Shown piece by piece: positions 32,305-41,735 of a stretch of 64,000 nt of DNA. The stretch comes from an uncultured Bacteroidales bacterium. GTDB lineage: Bacteria > Bacteroidota > Bacteroidia > Bacteroidales > UBA932. A program made the position numbers and the translations under genes. Position 1 is the stretch's first letter. Every line of letters begins with the position of its first letter. The notes under the pieces were generated by a model. That model was not told where the DNA came from. It did no database searches and worked only from the letters and a program-made list of their open reading frames with translations. The DNA is taken from contig ONOH01000011.1 in assembly GCA_900319405.1 (NCBI GenBank), positions 34,612 to 98,611 on the forward strand. The letters run 5' to 3'.

Positions 32305-34665
32305 TTACAAGGACAGCATAATGTCGTTCAGGAGGCCTCCGGCGGTTTGTCTGGTTCCGGCCCCGGCCCCTTGTATAAGCATCGGGGAGGGGTAGTCCCC
32401 GGTGGTGATGAGAATGGCGTTGTCGGTTCCCCGAAGATTGTACAGGGGACTTTCCGGGTCCACTTCCTGCAAGCCCACCGCGGCGTGGCCCTCGGCATCC
32501 ACCGAGGCTACGTAGCGCAGTTTCTTTCCGGCCTTGGCCGCGGCGGAATACCTTTTGGCGATATCGGCCGGAATGGGTTCCAGGGTAACTTGCGTGGCCT
32601 CCAGAGGAATGCCGGCCTGGCGGCTCAGGATGAGGATTTTTCGGAGCACGTCTTTTCCGGAAAGGTCTATATTGGGATCGGGCTCGGTGTAGCCTTTGAG
32701 CCGGGCTTCTTCCACCAGGGCCTCCCAGTCTTTCCCTTCGTAACGGTCCAGCAAATAGTTGAGGGTGCCGGAGAGAACGGCATCCATCCGCACCAGGGTG
32801 TCGCCGCTCTGGACCACGCGGTCCAAGGTTACCAGAACGGGCAGGGCGGCACCGGCCGTGGTCTCGTACCGAAGGGAGACGCCGGCTTTGTGGGCTTCTG
32901 CCTGCAGGTTTTTGAATTGGGCATAGGTTCCCGAGAAAGGAATCTTGTTGCAGGCCACGACCGAATAGCCGCTGTGGAACAGGTCCGGATAGCGGAATCC
33001 CAGCTCTTCGTTGGCGGTGCAGTCAATGTAGAGGGAATTTTCCAGGGAGAGGTCGCAGAGTGCGTCGATAAAGTCCCCCGGCGTGCCCTGTGACAGCCGT
33101 TCGCCGGCTTCGGAAAGCTCGATACCCTCCGTATCTATCACATAGCGGCGGGAATTGGCCAGGCCGCAGACGCGAAGTTGCTTCCCGGAGCGTCTGGCGA
33201 TGGCATCGGCATTGTCGCGGAGCATCTCCACCAGTGCTTTTCCCACCCGGCCATAGCCGGCGATGAAAAGCGGAATTACCTCCGTATCGAAGCGGTCGAA
33301 GAATTCGTGGTGGATGGCCCGGATGGCTTCATCGGCCCGTTTGGAAGGGACGATGACGGAGATGTTGCGCTCGGAAGAGCCTTGCGCCGTTGCGCGGACG
33401 GGGATGCTGTGGCGGCCCAGGGCGGCGAGCATCTGTCCGGTGGCTCCGCTGTGCCCCAGGATATCGTCGCCAATGATGCATGCGATGGAAAAATCCTTCT
33501 CCACGCGCAGCGGGTTCAGCGTTCCGAGGGAAATCTCATAGGCAAAGCAGGCGTCGGCCGCCCGGCGGGCTTTTTCGGCATCGGCCGCGGCAATGGCGAT
33601 GCACATCGAGTGTACGGACGAAGCCTGGGTGATAAGGATGATGTTGATACCGGCGCGGGAAAGGGCGTCGAAAAGGCGCGAACTGAAGCCCGGAACCCCC
33701 ACCATACCGCTGCCTTCCAGCGAAAGGAGGGCGATGCCGTCGGAATGGGCGATACCGATGACTCCGCCCTGGGCCCGGGGAGGGTTTTTCTCCACCAGAG
33801 TGCCCGGCTTATGGGGATGGAAGGTGTCTTTGACGTAGATGGGGATGCCTTCGGCCACGACGGGCTGGATGGTGGGCGGGTAAATGACCTTGGCCCCGAA
33901 ATGCGAAAGCTCCTGCGCGGCCCGGTAAGAGATATGCGGAATGGGACGGGCCGACGGAACCACCTCCGGATGGGCGGTCATAATGCCCGGAACGTCGGTC
34001 CAGATCTCTACGCGGCGGGCGTGGATGCCCACGGCGAAAAGCGAAGCCGTGTAGTCGGAACCGCCGCGCCCCAGGGTGGCCGGCCGGCCTTCTTCGTCCC
34101 GGGCGATGAATCCCGGAACGATGAACAGTTCCACCCTCGGATGCTGCTCTACGGCTTCCTGGATGCGCCGGCAGGTTTCGGCCGTATCCACTGCGCCGTC
34201 GTGCACGCGAATCAGATCCCGGGAATCCAGCCACCGGCAGGAGATGCCCTGGGAGAGAAAGCTGTCCGTGAGGATGCGGGTGCTCAGCAGTTCCCCGAAG
34301 CTTTCCACGGCGCAGAGGCTGGTGGGGGAGAGTTCTCCCAGGAGAAAGACGCCCTGCAGAATGCTGGAGAGCTCTTCGAAGAGCTCATTCAGGGCTTTCT
34401 GCGTTTTCCCCCGGTACCCTTCCGGGACCAGTTTCCCGGCCATCTGCCTGTGCCGGTCCTGCCAGAGGGCGAACTTTTCCTGATAGGCCGCATCCCGGGC
34501 GGCGGCCAACCGGCCCATCTCGATGAGCCCGTCCGTGCAGCCGCTGATGGCCGAACTCACCACGATGGTGCGGTCTTCCTCCAGGGCTTTCCGGACAATC
34601 CCTATGGTTTGAAACATTGCTTCCGCTGAGGCGACGGAGGTGCCGCCGAATTTGAGAACTTGCAT
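32305..34665 (-). CDS. thrA: Bifunctional aspartokinase / homoserine dehydrogenase
   Basis: The 786-aa enzyme begins MQVLKFGGTSVAS (aspartokinase ATP site), followed by RGGSDYTASLFA and two ACT-like regulatory segments (about 315-460). The homoserine dehydrogenase half starts at VIPLFIAGYGRVGKALVEM (about 460) with the catalytic ETTAGAALPV region and ELSGTLNYLL-like core. It performs the first and third steps of threonine/methionine synthesis. The gene lies 4 bases after metX, so thrA, metX and metY form one operon and channel aspartate into methionine. Confidence 0.93.
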   Translation of the reverse strand: MQVLKFGGTSVASAEAMFQTIGIVRKALEEDRTIVVSSAISGCTDGLIEMGRLAAARDAAYQEKFALWQDRHRQMAGKLVPEGYRGKTQKALNELFEELSSILQGVFLLGELSPTSLCAVESFGELLSTRILTDSFLSQGISCRWLDSRDLIRVHDGAVDTAETCRRIQEAVEQHPRVELFIVPGFIARDEEGRPATLGRGGSDYTASLFAVGIHARRVEIWTDVPGIMTAHPEVVPSARPIPHISYRAAQELSHFGAKVIYPPTIQPVVAEGIPIYVKDTFHPHKPGTLVEKNPPRAQGGVIGIAHSDGIALLSLEGSGMVGVPGFSSRLFDALSRAGINIILITQASSVHSMCIAIAAADAEKARRAADACFAYEISLGTLNPLRVEKDFSIACIIGDDILGHSGATGQMLAALGRHSIPVRATAQGSSERNISVIVPSKRADEAIRAIHHEFFDRFDTEVIPLFIAGYGRVGKALVEMLRDNADAIARRSGKQLRVCGLANSRRYVIDTEGIELSEAGERLSQGTPGDFIDALCDLSLENSLYIDCTANEELGFRYPDLFHSGYSVVACNKIPFSGTYAQFKNLQAEAHKAGVSLRYETTAGAALPVLVTLDRVVQSGDTLVRMDAVLSGTLNYLLDRYEGKDWEALVEEARLKGYTEPDPNIDLSGKDVLRKILILSRQAGIPLEATQVTLEPIPADIAKRYSAAAKAGKKLRYVASVDAEGHAAVGLQEVDPESPLYNLRGTDNAILITTGDYPSPMLIQGAGAGTRQTAGGLLNDIMLSL

Positions 34666-34669
34666 ACTG

Positions 34670-35662
34670 TTAAAGGATTAGGGCCGATAGTTTGGCGGTT
34701 TCCAACAGAAAACCGTCGTGGCCGAAATGGGAACTGATTTCTACATAACGGGCTCCCGGAATCCAGGCGGCCCACTGCCGGCTTTCTGCCGGCGGAAAGA
34801 GAAGGTCGGTATCTACGGCAAGCACCGTAGTTCTGGCCCGGATGCTTTGCAAAGCCTTCTGCACGCCGCCGCGTCCGCGGCCCGTGTTGTGGCTGTCCAT
34901 CGCATTGCTCAGATAGAAATAGGAATAGGCGTCAAAGCCCCGCCGTACCAGTTTTTCTCCCTGATACCGCTCATAGGAGGCCACCCGGCCGGCAAAAAGG
35001 GTGTCGGGGTCTTCTTCGGCCTGGGTGAGCCCGTAGCCTTCGAAGCAGCGGTAAGTGATAAGGGCCTGTGCCCGGGCGCATTTGAGCCCTTCCCGTCCGC
35101 CGGAAAGGTCGCGGGCTTCCCGGAAAGTGGCATCGGCCTCCAGGGCCATCCGCTGGGTTTCGATCGTGGCACCGACGAAGGGGGAGATGCGGGGAGCCGT
35201 ACACAGGAACAGGCAGCGCTCAAACAATTCCGGCTCCGTCACCGCCCATTCGATGGCGTTGAATCCTCCGTTGGAAGCTCCGATAAGAAGGTCTATCTTT
35301 CCGATACCCAGGTGTTTGCGAACTTCGATAAAACTGTTCACGGAGTCCCGGATGGTAATTTCCGGAAAGTCCAGCAGCCAGGGCTTCCCCGTGACGGGAT
35401 TGTCCCGGGCGGGACCCTCGCTGCCGTAGGGGCTTCCCAGCATATTCACGCACACGACATAGTCTTTTTCGGTATCGATGGCTTTCCCGGGACCGACCAT
35501 TTCCGGCCACCAGTCCCTGGGGTTGCTGTTGGCGGTGAGGGCGTGGCAGATCCACACTACGCGGCCTTCACGGCAGCCCGAGGTATGGAAAACGATGCGT
35601 GCGTTTTCCAGTACGCCGCCGCATTCCAGCTTCAGGGTAACGGTGATTTCGTGTCTTGTCAT
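34670..35662 (-). CDS. metX: Homoserine O-acetyltransferase (MetX-like)
   Basis: The 330-aa alpha/beta-hydrolase has the MetX nucleophile elbow LIGASNGGFNAIEWA (Ser about residue 128), the HALTANSNPRDWW oxyanion region and the C-terminal SHFGHDGFLL with the catalytic His. It acetylates homoserine for direct sulfhydrylation. Its start overlaps the metY stop by four bases, so translation is coupled. Confidence 0.88.
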   Translation of the reverse strand: MTRHEITVTLKLECGGVLENARIVFHTSGCREGRVVWICHALTANSNPRDWWPEMVGPGKAIDTEKDYVVCVNMLGSPYGSEGPARDNPVTGKPWLLDFPEITIRDSVNSFIEVRKHLGIGKIDLLIGASNGGFNAIEWAVTEPELFERCLFLCTAPRISPFVGATIETQRMALEADATFREARDLSGGREGLKCARAQALITYRCFEGYGLTQAEEDPDTLFAGRVASYERYQGEKLVRRGFDAYSYFYLSNAMDSHNTGRGRGGVQKALQSIRARTTVLAVDTDLLFPPAESRQWAAWIPGARYVEISSHFGHDGFLLETAKLSALIL

Positions 35663-36942
35663 ACTTGCCTGGCCTTTTGGAGAGCCTGCCCGAGGTCTGC
35701 TATGATGTCTTCCGGGGCTTCCAGGCCCACGCTGAAACGAATGAGGTCGGGGGCGATGCCGGCCTGACGGAGCTGTTCGTCGGAAAGCTGCCGGTGGGTG
35801 TGCGAAGCCGGATGCAGCACGCAGCTGTGACAGTCGGCCACGTGGGTTTCGATGCTGACCAGTTTCAAGGCGTCCAGGAAGCGCTTGTCAAAGGCGCGGC
35901 CGCCCTTGAGGCCGAAGCACAGTACGCCGCTGCATCCCTCGGGGAGGTATTTGGCAGCGAGGCTGTAGTGCGGATCGCTTTCCAGGCCGGGATAGCGGAC
36001 CCAGGCTACGTCCGGGCAGCTTTCCAGCCAACGGGCCAGCCGAAGGGCGCTGGCGCTGTGACGCGGCATTCTCAGGTGCAGGGTTTGCAGGCCCAGGTGG
36101 AGGTAAAACGCGTTCTGGGGGCTCTGGGTGCTGCCCAAATCCCGCATCAGGTGCGTCGTGGCCTTGACGATATAGGCCGCCTTACCGAACTTTTTGCTGT
36201 AGGTGAGTCCGTGGTAGGAGGCGTCGGGGGTGGTGAGGCCGGGAAATTTGTCAGCATAGCGTTCCCAGGGGAAGTTCCCGCTGTCCACCACGGCGCCGCC
36301 CACACTAACGCCGTGGCCGTCTATGTATTTGGTGGTGGAGTGGGTGACGATATCGGCCCCCCACTCGAAGGGGCGGCACAGGAAAGGCGTGGCAAAAGTG
36401 TTGTCCACGATGAGCGGCAGGCCGTTTCTGTGGGCAATGGCCGCCCAGCGTTCAATATCGAAGACTTCCACCCCGGGGTTGGAAAGGGTTTCGCCAAAGA
36501 CCAGTTTGGTGTTGGGGCGGATAGCGGCCTGGATTTCTTCGTTGGCGGCATCTGCCTTGAGGAAACTGACCTCGATGCCGAATTTCGGGAGCGTGACGCC
36601 CAGCAGGTTGAAGGTGCCTCCGTAGATGTTGTTAGCGGCGATGATATGGTCTCCTGCGCCGGCGATGTTGATCACCGCAAAGAGGTTGGCGGCCTGGCCG
36701 GAGGAGGTGAGGATGGCTCCTACGCCGCCTTCCAGGGAGCAAAGTTGGGCTGCAACGGAATCTACCGTGGGATTCTGCAGCCGGGTATAGAAATAGCCGC
36801 TCTCTTCCAGGTCGAACAGGCGGGCCATCTGGTCGGAGGTTTCGTACTTGAAAGTGGTGCTCTGGATAATGGGAAGCTGACGGGGTTCGCCCTTTCCGGG
36901 GGTGTAGCCTGCGTGTATGCAGCGGGTATCAATCTTTGCCAT
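35659..36942 (-). CDS. metY: O-acetylhomoserine aminocarboxypropyltransferase
   Basis: Read from ATG 36942 (MAKIDTRCIHAG) the 427-aa product is a Cys/Met-metabolism PLP enzyme: SGQAANLFAVINIAG binds the cofactor phosphate and HSTTKYIDGHG carries the Schiff-base Lys (about residue 205). It makes homocysteine from O-acetylhomoserine and sulfide. It is the first gene of metY-metX-thrA, with a promoter box at 36967-36974 and a divergent Lrp gene upstream. A longer frame to 37170 is not supported. Confidence 0.9.
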   Translation of the reverse strand: MAKIDTRCIHAGYTPGKGEPRQLPIIQSTTFKYETSDQMARLFDLEESGYFYTRLQNPTVDSVAAQLCSLEGGVGAILTSSGQAANLFAVINIAGAGDHIIAANNIYGGTFNLLGVTLPKFGIEVSFLKADAANEEIQAAIRPNTKLVFGETLSNPGVEVFDIERWAAIAHRNGLPLIVDNTFATPFLCRPFEWGADIVTHSTTKYIDGHGVSVGGAVVDSGNFPWERYADKFPGLTTPDASYHGLTYSKKFGKAAYIVKATTHLMRDLGSTQSPQNAFYLHLGLQTLHLRMPRHSASALRLARWLESCPDVAWVRYPGLESDPHYSLAAKYLPEGCSGVLCFGLKGGRAFDKRFLDALKLVSIETHVADCHSCVLHPASHTHRQLSDEQLRQAGIAPDLIRFSVGLEAPEDIIADLGQALQKARQV

Positions 36943-36966
36943 AAGAATGTCTTTTTTTTTCTCTGG

Positions 36967-36974
36967 CAAAGGTA
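36967..36974 (-). promoter_or_regulatory. -7 promoter box for metY-metX-thrA
   Basis: TACCTTTG on the minus strand (36974-36967) matches TAnnTTTG, 25 bases upstream of ATG 36942. No riboswitch fits in the short leader. Confidence 0.6.
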
Positions 36975-37099
36975 TATTTATTGGAAAAAACTTACAAGAA
37001 ATTATAAAAATTAGGAAAATAATGCTAAATTCGCACTTGCAATTAGAATAATCAAATAAAATGACGGCCCTCGCAGGCCCTGAGCAGAATATTTTTCTG

Positions 37100-37567
37100 A
37101 TGAGTGAAATGATACTGGACGCAGTAGATCTGCAGATTCTGCGGGCGCTGCAGGAGAACGCCCGGCTCACGACAAAGGAACTGGCTTTGCGGGTTCACCT
37201 TTCCACCACCCCGGTTTTCGAGCGGCTCAAGCGGTTGGAAAAGGGCGGTTTCATCCGGAAATACGTGGCGGTGCTGGATGCCGAGAAACTGGGCCGCGGA
37301 TTTACCGTATTCTGCTCGGTAAAACTCAAGCAGATGAGCCGCTCCGTCGCCCGGAATTTCGTTTCCGTGATCCGGGACATCCCCCAGGTGGCGGAATGCT
37401 ACAACATCTCCGGGGAGTACGACTATCTCCTGAAAATCCAGGCTCCCGATATGAAGTACTACAACGAGTTCATCATCAATGTCCTGGGAAGCATTGACTC
37501 CATCGGCTCCATTCTCTCGTCCTTCGTGATGGACGAGATCAAGAACACTCACGCCCTGTATCTGTAG
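37100..37567 (+). CDS. Lrp/AsnC-family transcriptional regulator
   Basis: From ATG 37100 the 155-aa protein has an N-terminal HTH (VDLQILRALQENARLTTKEL, then HLSTTPVFERLKRLEKGGFI) and a C-terminal RAM/AsnC ligand-binding domain. A longer frame to 37061 exists. It faces away from the metY operon, which it probably regulates in response to an amino acid; that is inferred from position. Confidence 0.85.
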   Translation: MSEMILDAVDLQILRALQENARLTTKELALRVHLSTTPVFERLKRLEKGGFIRKYVAVLDAEKLGRGFTVFCSVKLKQMSRSVARNFVSVIRDIPQVAECYNISGEYDYLLKIQAPDMKYYNEFIINVLGSIDSIGSILSSFVMDEIKNTHALYL

Positions 37568-37570
37568 CGG

Positions 37571-38512
37571 CTATTTGTTCCGACTGTAGATGTCGTCCAT
37601 CGAGAGCTGTCCCCAGCGGGGGAGGGAGGCATCGTCCACTACCGCGTCGATGTGACGGGCGTGGCCCTGCATCACGTTCTGCTCCAGGAAGGCTTTTTCA
37701 ATGTCCCAGACATAGGGCATATAGGCGGCCACATCGTGCGAGCTTTCGTGGAAGCGGTAGATGCAGTAGTTGTCGTAGCCTTTTTTCTCCCAGTCCTTTG
37801 CCAGCCAGCTGCTGCCCCAGATTCCTTTCCCCGCAATGCTCAATTTCTTGTACTGGACAGCTTTGTCGGCCGTTCCGTGCAGAAGGAGAATGGGGCAGGG
37901 GGCCTTTTGGAAACGGGGGGCGCCGCTGGTGCTGATGATGGCCCCGGCAAAAGACATCACCCCTTTGAAGTTGAATCCCTCCGGAAGCCCCTTCGCCGTT
38001 CCGTTGACAATTCCGTATTCGGCCGCCAGGGAAATAATGGCTCCGGCCGATGAGCCGGCCAGGACAATGTTGTCGGGGTCGATGCCGAGGGTTTCGCGCT
38101 TCTCGGCCAGGAAAGCGACGGCGGAATAGACGTCTTCCACGCCCACGTCCTGGGACAGTTGGAAGCGGTCCACCGCCTTCAGCGCTCCGACGAGTCCTTT
38201 TCCTACTTTATATCCTTTCATTCCCAGCCGGTAGTCCACGGACACGACGGTATAGCCGTTGTCGTTGAGGAGCTGGTACCAGGTCCGGTTCCACTTGCCG
38301 GACCGTTCTCCCATAATGAAGCCGCCGCCGAAGACAAAGAGGATGGTGGGTTTTTGAAGGCTGTCCAACTGCGTCGGGGACCCTTCCGTGGGCCGGAAGA
38401 TGTCCAGATAAAGCTCACAACTGTCCCGCTGGGCAAACAGATACGTCTCCTGGGCCTGCGCAGAAAACAGGCCGAAGAACAGGGCAACTAAAAAAAGTAA
38501 AATTTTTTTCAT
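37571..38512 (-). CDS. Secreted alpha/beta-hydrolase (esterase/lipase-like)
   Basis: From ATG 38512 the 313-aa product has a signal peptide (MKKILLFLVALFFGLFSAQA) and an HSL/carboxylesterase-type core: FVFGGGFIMGERSG (oxyanion hole), VSVDYRL and LAGSSAGAIIS with the nucleophile Ser (about residue 160). A C-terminal HESSHDVA may hold the His. It probably cleaves esters or peptides in the periplasm; substrate unknown. Confidence 0.82.
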   Translation of the reverse strand: MKKILLFLVALFFGLFSAQAQETYLFAQRDSCELYLDIFRPTEGSPTQLDSLQKPTILFVFGGGFIMGERSGKWNRTWYQLLNDNGYTVVSVDYRLGMKGYKVGKGLVGALKAVDRFQLSQDVGVEDVYSAVAFLAEKRETLGIDPDNIVLAGSSAGAIISLAAEYGIVNGTAKGLPEGFNFKGVMSFAGAIISTSGAPRFQKAPCPILLLHGTADKAVQYKKLSIAGKGIWGSSWLAKDWEKKGYDNYCIYRFHESSHDVAAYMPYVWDIEKAFLEQNVMQGHARHIDAVVDDASLPRWGQLSMDDIYSRNK

Positions 38513-38555
38513 ATTATTTTTTTTGCTTGAGCAATGGTTTGGCGCAAGATGGCCA

Positions 38556-38563
38556 TACCTTTG
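38556..38563 (+). promoter_or_regulatory. -7 promoter box for the small ORF 38590-38715
   Basis: TACCTTTG at 38556-38563 fits TAnnTTTG and lies about 27 bases before the small ORF. A TTTG at 38538 is too close (14 bases) for a good -33. Confidence 0.4.
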
Positions 38564-38589
38564 CATCAGAAACTTAAAAGAACAGCGTT

Positions 38590-38715
38590 ATGAGAAACAC
38601 GGAATTCAATGTCGAAGCCCTGGGCGCTTTCATCTCCTCTTCCACTTCTTTCCAGGCCCTCAAGGATTTGATTGAAGATCTGGACCTGGAATTCGAGCAG
38701 GCCCGGAGCCTCTAA
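38590..38715 (+). CDS. Small 41-aa acidic protein (unannotated size class)
   Basis: A 41-codon frame (MRNTEFNVEALGAFISSST..., ending EFEQARSL) with its own -7 box. Its composition is balanced and acidic, with a predicted C-terminal helix. It ends tail-to-tail with clpC (overlap 4 bases). No family was recognised. It could be a real small protein or chance. Confidence 0.45.
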   Translation: MRNTEFNVEALGAFISSSTSFQALKDLIEDLDLEFEQARSL

Positions 38716-41045
38716 TCTTCCTTGATGTCCACTACCGTGGATTCCCTGTCCGGGGAGAGTCCTACCCGCAGGGTTTTCAGCGGCGCGGTCCCCTTCTTCC
38801 TGGAAGTGAGGATGCGGTCACCGATGATAAACTCGGAAACAGGGTCTTCCACATAGCGCATCACCGCCCGTTTCAGCGGCCGTGCGCCGTAGGCGGGGTC
38901 GTAGCCGGCATCGGCGACCAGGCGCTTGGCAGAGGGGGTGATGGTGAGTTTGTAACCCGCCTCCAGCGCCCGCTTGCGAAGGTCCTTGAGTTCGAGGTCG
39001 ATGATGGTTTCAATGGACTCCCGGCCAAGTGCATTGAAATAGACCTGGTCGTCCACGCGGTTGATGAACTCCGGCGGAAAAGCCTTCTTCACGGCTTTCT
39101 CCACCACGCCCCTCCGGTCCTTTGCCACATTTTTCCCTGCAGTGGCAAAGCCAATCCCGTTCCCGTATTCCTCCATTTCGCGGCTGCCCACGTTGGAAGT
39201 CATAATGACAATGGTATTCTTAAAATCCACCGTTCGGCCGTTGCTGTCCGTGAGCCGGCCTTCGTCCATCACCTGCAAAAGCAGGTTGAAAATGTCCGGG
39301 TGGGCCTTCTCGATCTCGTCCAGGAGCACCACGCAGTAGGGTTTGCGGCGCACCCGCTCGCTCAGCTGGCCGCCTTCCTCGTAGCCCACATAGCCTGGAG
39401 GCGCGCCGATGAGCCGGGAAACGCTGAACTTCTCCATATATTCGCTCATATCTATGCGCACCAGATTGTCCTCGCTGTCGAAAAGGTACTCTGCCAGGGA
39501 GCGGGCCAGTTGCGTTTTCCCCACGCCCGTAGGACCGAAGAACAGGAAGGTGCCGATGGGCCGGTTCGGGTCCTTGAGGCCGGCGCGGTTGCGCTGGATG
39601 GCCCTTACCACCTTCTCAATCGCCTCGTCCTGGCCGATGATGCGCTGCTGCAGGCGCTCGCGCATTTTAACCAGGCGGTTCCCTTCGCTCTCGGCCACCT
39701 TGTTCACGGGGATGCCGCTCATCTTGGAGACGACGGAGGCCACGTCTTCGGCCTCCACCAGATTCTCCCGCCCTTTTTTCCGGGCGATGGCCAGGCGCAC
39801 CATGCTTCCCGCCTCATCCAGGGCGTCGATGGCCTTGTCCGGGAGGGATTTGTCGCTGATGTAGCGGTCGGTCAGGCGGACGGCGGCCTCGAGGGCATCG
39901 TCCGTGTAGCGGATGCCGTGGAACTCCTCGTAGCGGGGTTTCAGCTGCCGTAGAATGGCGATGGATTCGCCCACGCCGGTGGCTTCCACCACGATTTTCT
40001 GGAATCGGCGATCCAGGGCGCCGTCTTTTTCCACGATCTTGGTGAATTCGTCCAGGGTGGTGGCCCCGATGCATTGGAATTCTCCGCGGGCGAGGGCCGG
40101 CTTGAGCATATTGGCGGCATCCAGGCTTCCCGATGCGCCGCCGGCTCCCACGATGGTGTGGAACTCGTCGATGAACAGGATGAGGTCGGGGTTCTCGGAG
40201 GCCTCCTTGATGATGCCTTTGAGGCGTTTTTCAAAATCTCCGCGGTACTTGGTGCCGGCCACCACCGAGGCGATGTCCAGCGACAGGATGCGTTTTTTGG
40301 CCAGAACCGGAGAAATGGCCCCGGTGGCGATCCGCTGCGCGATGCCCTCGACAATGGCCGATTTCCCCACCCCCGGCTCTCCGATGAGCATGGGGTTGTT
40401 CTTCTTCCTTCGGCCCAGGATTTCGATGACGCGGGCAATCTCCGTGTCCCGGCCCACCACGGGGTCCAGTTTCCCCTCGCGGGCGGCCCGGGTGAGGTCA
40501 TAGGCGAATTCCTCGATATCCAGTTTCTTTTCCTCGCCGGAGGTCTCTTCGGGGCCCTGGGAGGGCTGTTTCGGGGATGCGTCTTCCGGCGATTTCCCGG
40601 AATTAAGCAGTCCCTCGTCTTCCATATAGGAAATCAGCCGGCCGTAGTCGATTCCGTGCGAGCGCAGGTACACCTGTCCGTAGCTTTCCGTAGTGCGGCA
40701 CAGGGCCAGCAGGAGATGCTGGGGCGCCGCCGCTTCGCTTTTCAGGCGGGCGGCTTCCATAACGGTGATGCTCAGGACATTCTGGGCCTGGCGCGAGAAA
40801 CTGATGTGGTCCATTTCCTCGAAGGGAATGGTTTCTCCCGTAAAAATGCGCTGGTCGATGAAGGCTTTGACATCTGCCGGTTCTATCCCCAGGCTCTGCA
40901 GCGTGGTGAAAGCTGCATTTTCTTCCTGGCGGATGATGCCCAGGAAAAGGTGGTCCGGTCCGATGCCGTAACTGCCGGTACGCATCGCTTCTTCCCGCGC
41001 GTATTTGATGACTTGATTGAGTTCTTCTGTGACTTTCAGTTGCAT
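38712..41045 (-). CDS. clpC: ClpC-type AAA+ unfoldase lacking the M-domain
   Basis: From ATG 41045 the 777-aa protein has a Clp N domain (two repeats, about 1-140), AAA1 with Walker A GEPGVGKS and LILFIDEFHT, and AAA2 with FGPTGVGKTQLAR and VVLLDEIEKAHP. It feeds substrates to ClpP or disaggregates proteins. Between AAA1 and AAA2 the DEAGS...VRLAIARKKGRENLVEAEDVASVV linker is short; the coiled-coil M-domain/UVR segment of ordinary ClpC is missing, as in ClpA. This should remove the usual adaptor-dependent restraint. The -7 box is at 41051-41058. Confidence 0.88.
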   Translation of the reverse strand: MQLKVTEELNQVIKYAREEAMRTGSYGIGPDHLFLGIIRQEENAAFTTLQSLGIEPADVKAFIDQRIFTGETIPFEEMDHISFSRQAQNVLSITVMEAARLKSEAAAPQHLLLALCRTTESYGQVYLRSHGIDYGRLISYMEDEGLLNSGKSPEDASPKQPSQGPEETSGEEKKLDIEEFAYDLTRAAREGKLDPVVGRDTEIARVIEILGRRKKNNPMLIGEPGVGKSAIVEGIAQRIATGAISPVLAKKRILSLDIASVVAGTKYRGDFEKRLKGIIKEASENPDLILFIDEFHTIVGAGGASGSLDAANMLKPALARGEFQCIGATTLDEFTKIVEKDGALDRRFQKIVVEATGVGESIAILRQLKPRYEEFHGIRYTDDALEAAVRLTDRYISDKSLPDKAIDALDEAGSMVRLAIARKKGRENLVEAEDVASVVSKMSGIPVNKVAESEGNRLVKMRERLQQRIIGQDEAIEKVVRAIQRNRAGLKDPNRPIGTFLFFGPTGVGKTQLARSLAEYLFDSEDNLVRIDMSEYMEKFSVSRLIGAPPGYVGYEEGGQLSERVRRKPYCVVLLDEIEKAHPDIFNLLLQVMDEGRLTDSNGRTVDFKNTIVIMTSNVGSREMEEYGNGIGFATAGKNVAKDRRGVVEKAVKKAFPPEFINRVDDQVYFNALGRESIETIIDLELKDLRKRALEAGYKLTITPSAKRLVADAGYDPAYGARPLKRAVMRYVEDPVSEFIIGDRILTSRKKGTAPLKTLRVGLSPDRESTVVDIKED

Positions 41046-41050
41046 AGATA

Positions 41051-41058
41051 CAAATGTA
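41051..41058 (-). promoter_or_regulatory. -7 promoter box for clpC
   Basis: TACATTTG on the minus strand (41058-41051) is a TAnnTTTG box 6 bases from ATG 41045, implying a near-leaderless mRNA. Confidence 0.5.
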
Positions 41059-41154
41059 AACATTTTCCTCTTATCAATAATCACGCCCGGGAGGCCTTTA
41101 CTGACAAAATGTCAATCGGCCTCGGGCACTGTTTTTGCAGAAAGGATTTTTGTT

Positions 41155-41676
41155 ATGAAGAAGTTATTAACCCTCGCCCTGCTCCTTTGCGGTATTGCCG
41201 CCGGAGCACAAGATTTTGAAGGAACGTTTACCCAGGCCAAGACCCTTAAGATTTCCGGCCGCGTCATCAAGAGCGAAGGAACCCTTTCCTACCAGGCTCC
41301 GGACCAGTTGGCAATGCTTTATACCAAGCCGGACGGAGACTATTTCATCATCGACGGCCCCTATCTCCGGATGGATATGCGCGGTGTCACTCTGGATGTG
41401 AATACCGAAAACAACAAAACCGTCCGCGCCCAGCGCAACGCCATCCTCTACAGCATTGCCGGAAAGTACGAGGAGATTGCCATGGAAATGGATGCCGACT
41501 GCAGCGTGACGCCTGCCAAGGACGGCGGCAAGCGTGTGGTCATTAAAGTGCGTACGGCATTGCCCAAAGGCTATTCCGGAATGGAACTGGACTACAAGAA
41601 AAACGGCCAGCTCCGGCGGATGGTCCTGGAAGAGTTCGGCGACATCAGTACAGAGTATATTCTCAATGTAAATTAG
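41155..41676 (+). CDS. lolA: LolA-like periplasmic lipoprotein chaperone
   Basis: From ATG 41155 the 173-aa product has a signal peptide (MKKLLTLALLLCGIAAGA) and a LolA-type fold: EGTFTQAKTLKISGRVIKSEG, YQAPDQLAMLYTKPDGDYF and DGPYLRMDMRG. LolA carries outer-membrane lipoproteins from the LolCDE complex across the periplasm. A longer frame to 41017 lies antisense to clpC and is not used. Confidence 0.82.
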   Translation: MKKLLTLALLLCGIAAGAQDFEGTFTQAKTLKISGRVIKSEGTLSYQAPDQLAMLYTKPDGDYFIIDGPYLRMDMRGVTLDVNTENNKTVRAQRNAILYSIAGKYEEIAMEMDADCSVTPAKDGGKRVVIKVRTALPKGYSGMELDYKKNGQLRRMVLEEFGDISTEYILNVN

Positions 41677-41678
41677 TG

Positions 41679-41708
41679 TTGAAAAACCAGAAAATTTGCT
41701 TATCTTTG
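41679..41708 (+). promoter_or_regulatory. gyrA promoter (TTG, TATCTTTG)
   Basis: TTG at 41679-41681 and TATCTTTG at 41701-41708 are 19 bases apart. ATG 41736 follows by 27 bases. Confidence 0.7.
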
Positions 41709-41735
41709 TATGTTTATAAGAAAGGTAAGTAAAAA

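Noticed and set aside
36943-37060. Riboswitch upstream of metY
   Set aside because: The promoter box is only about 25 bases from the start codon, leaving no room for an aptamer.
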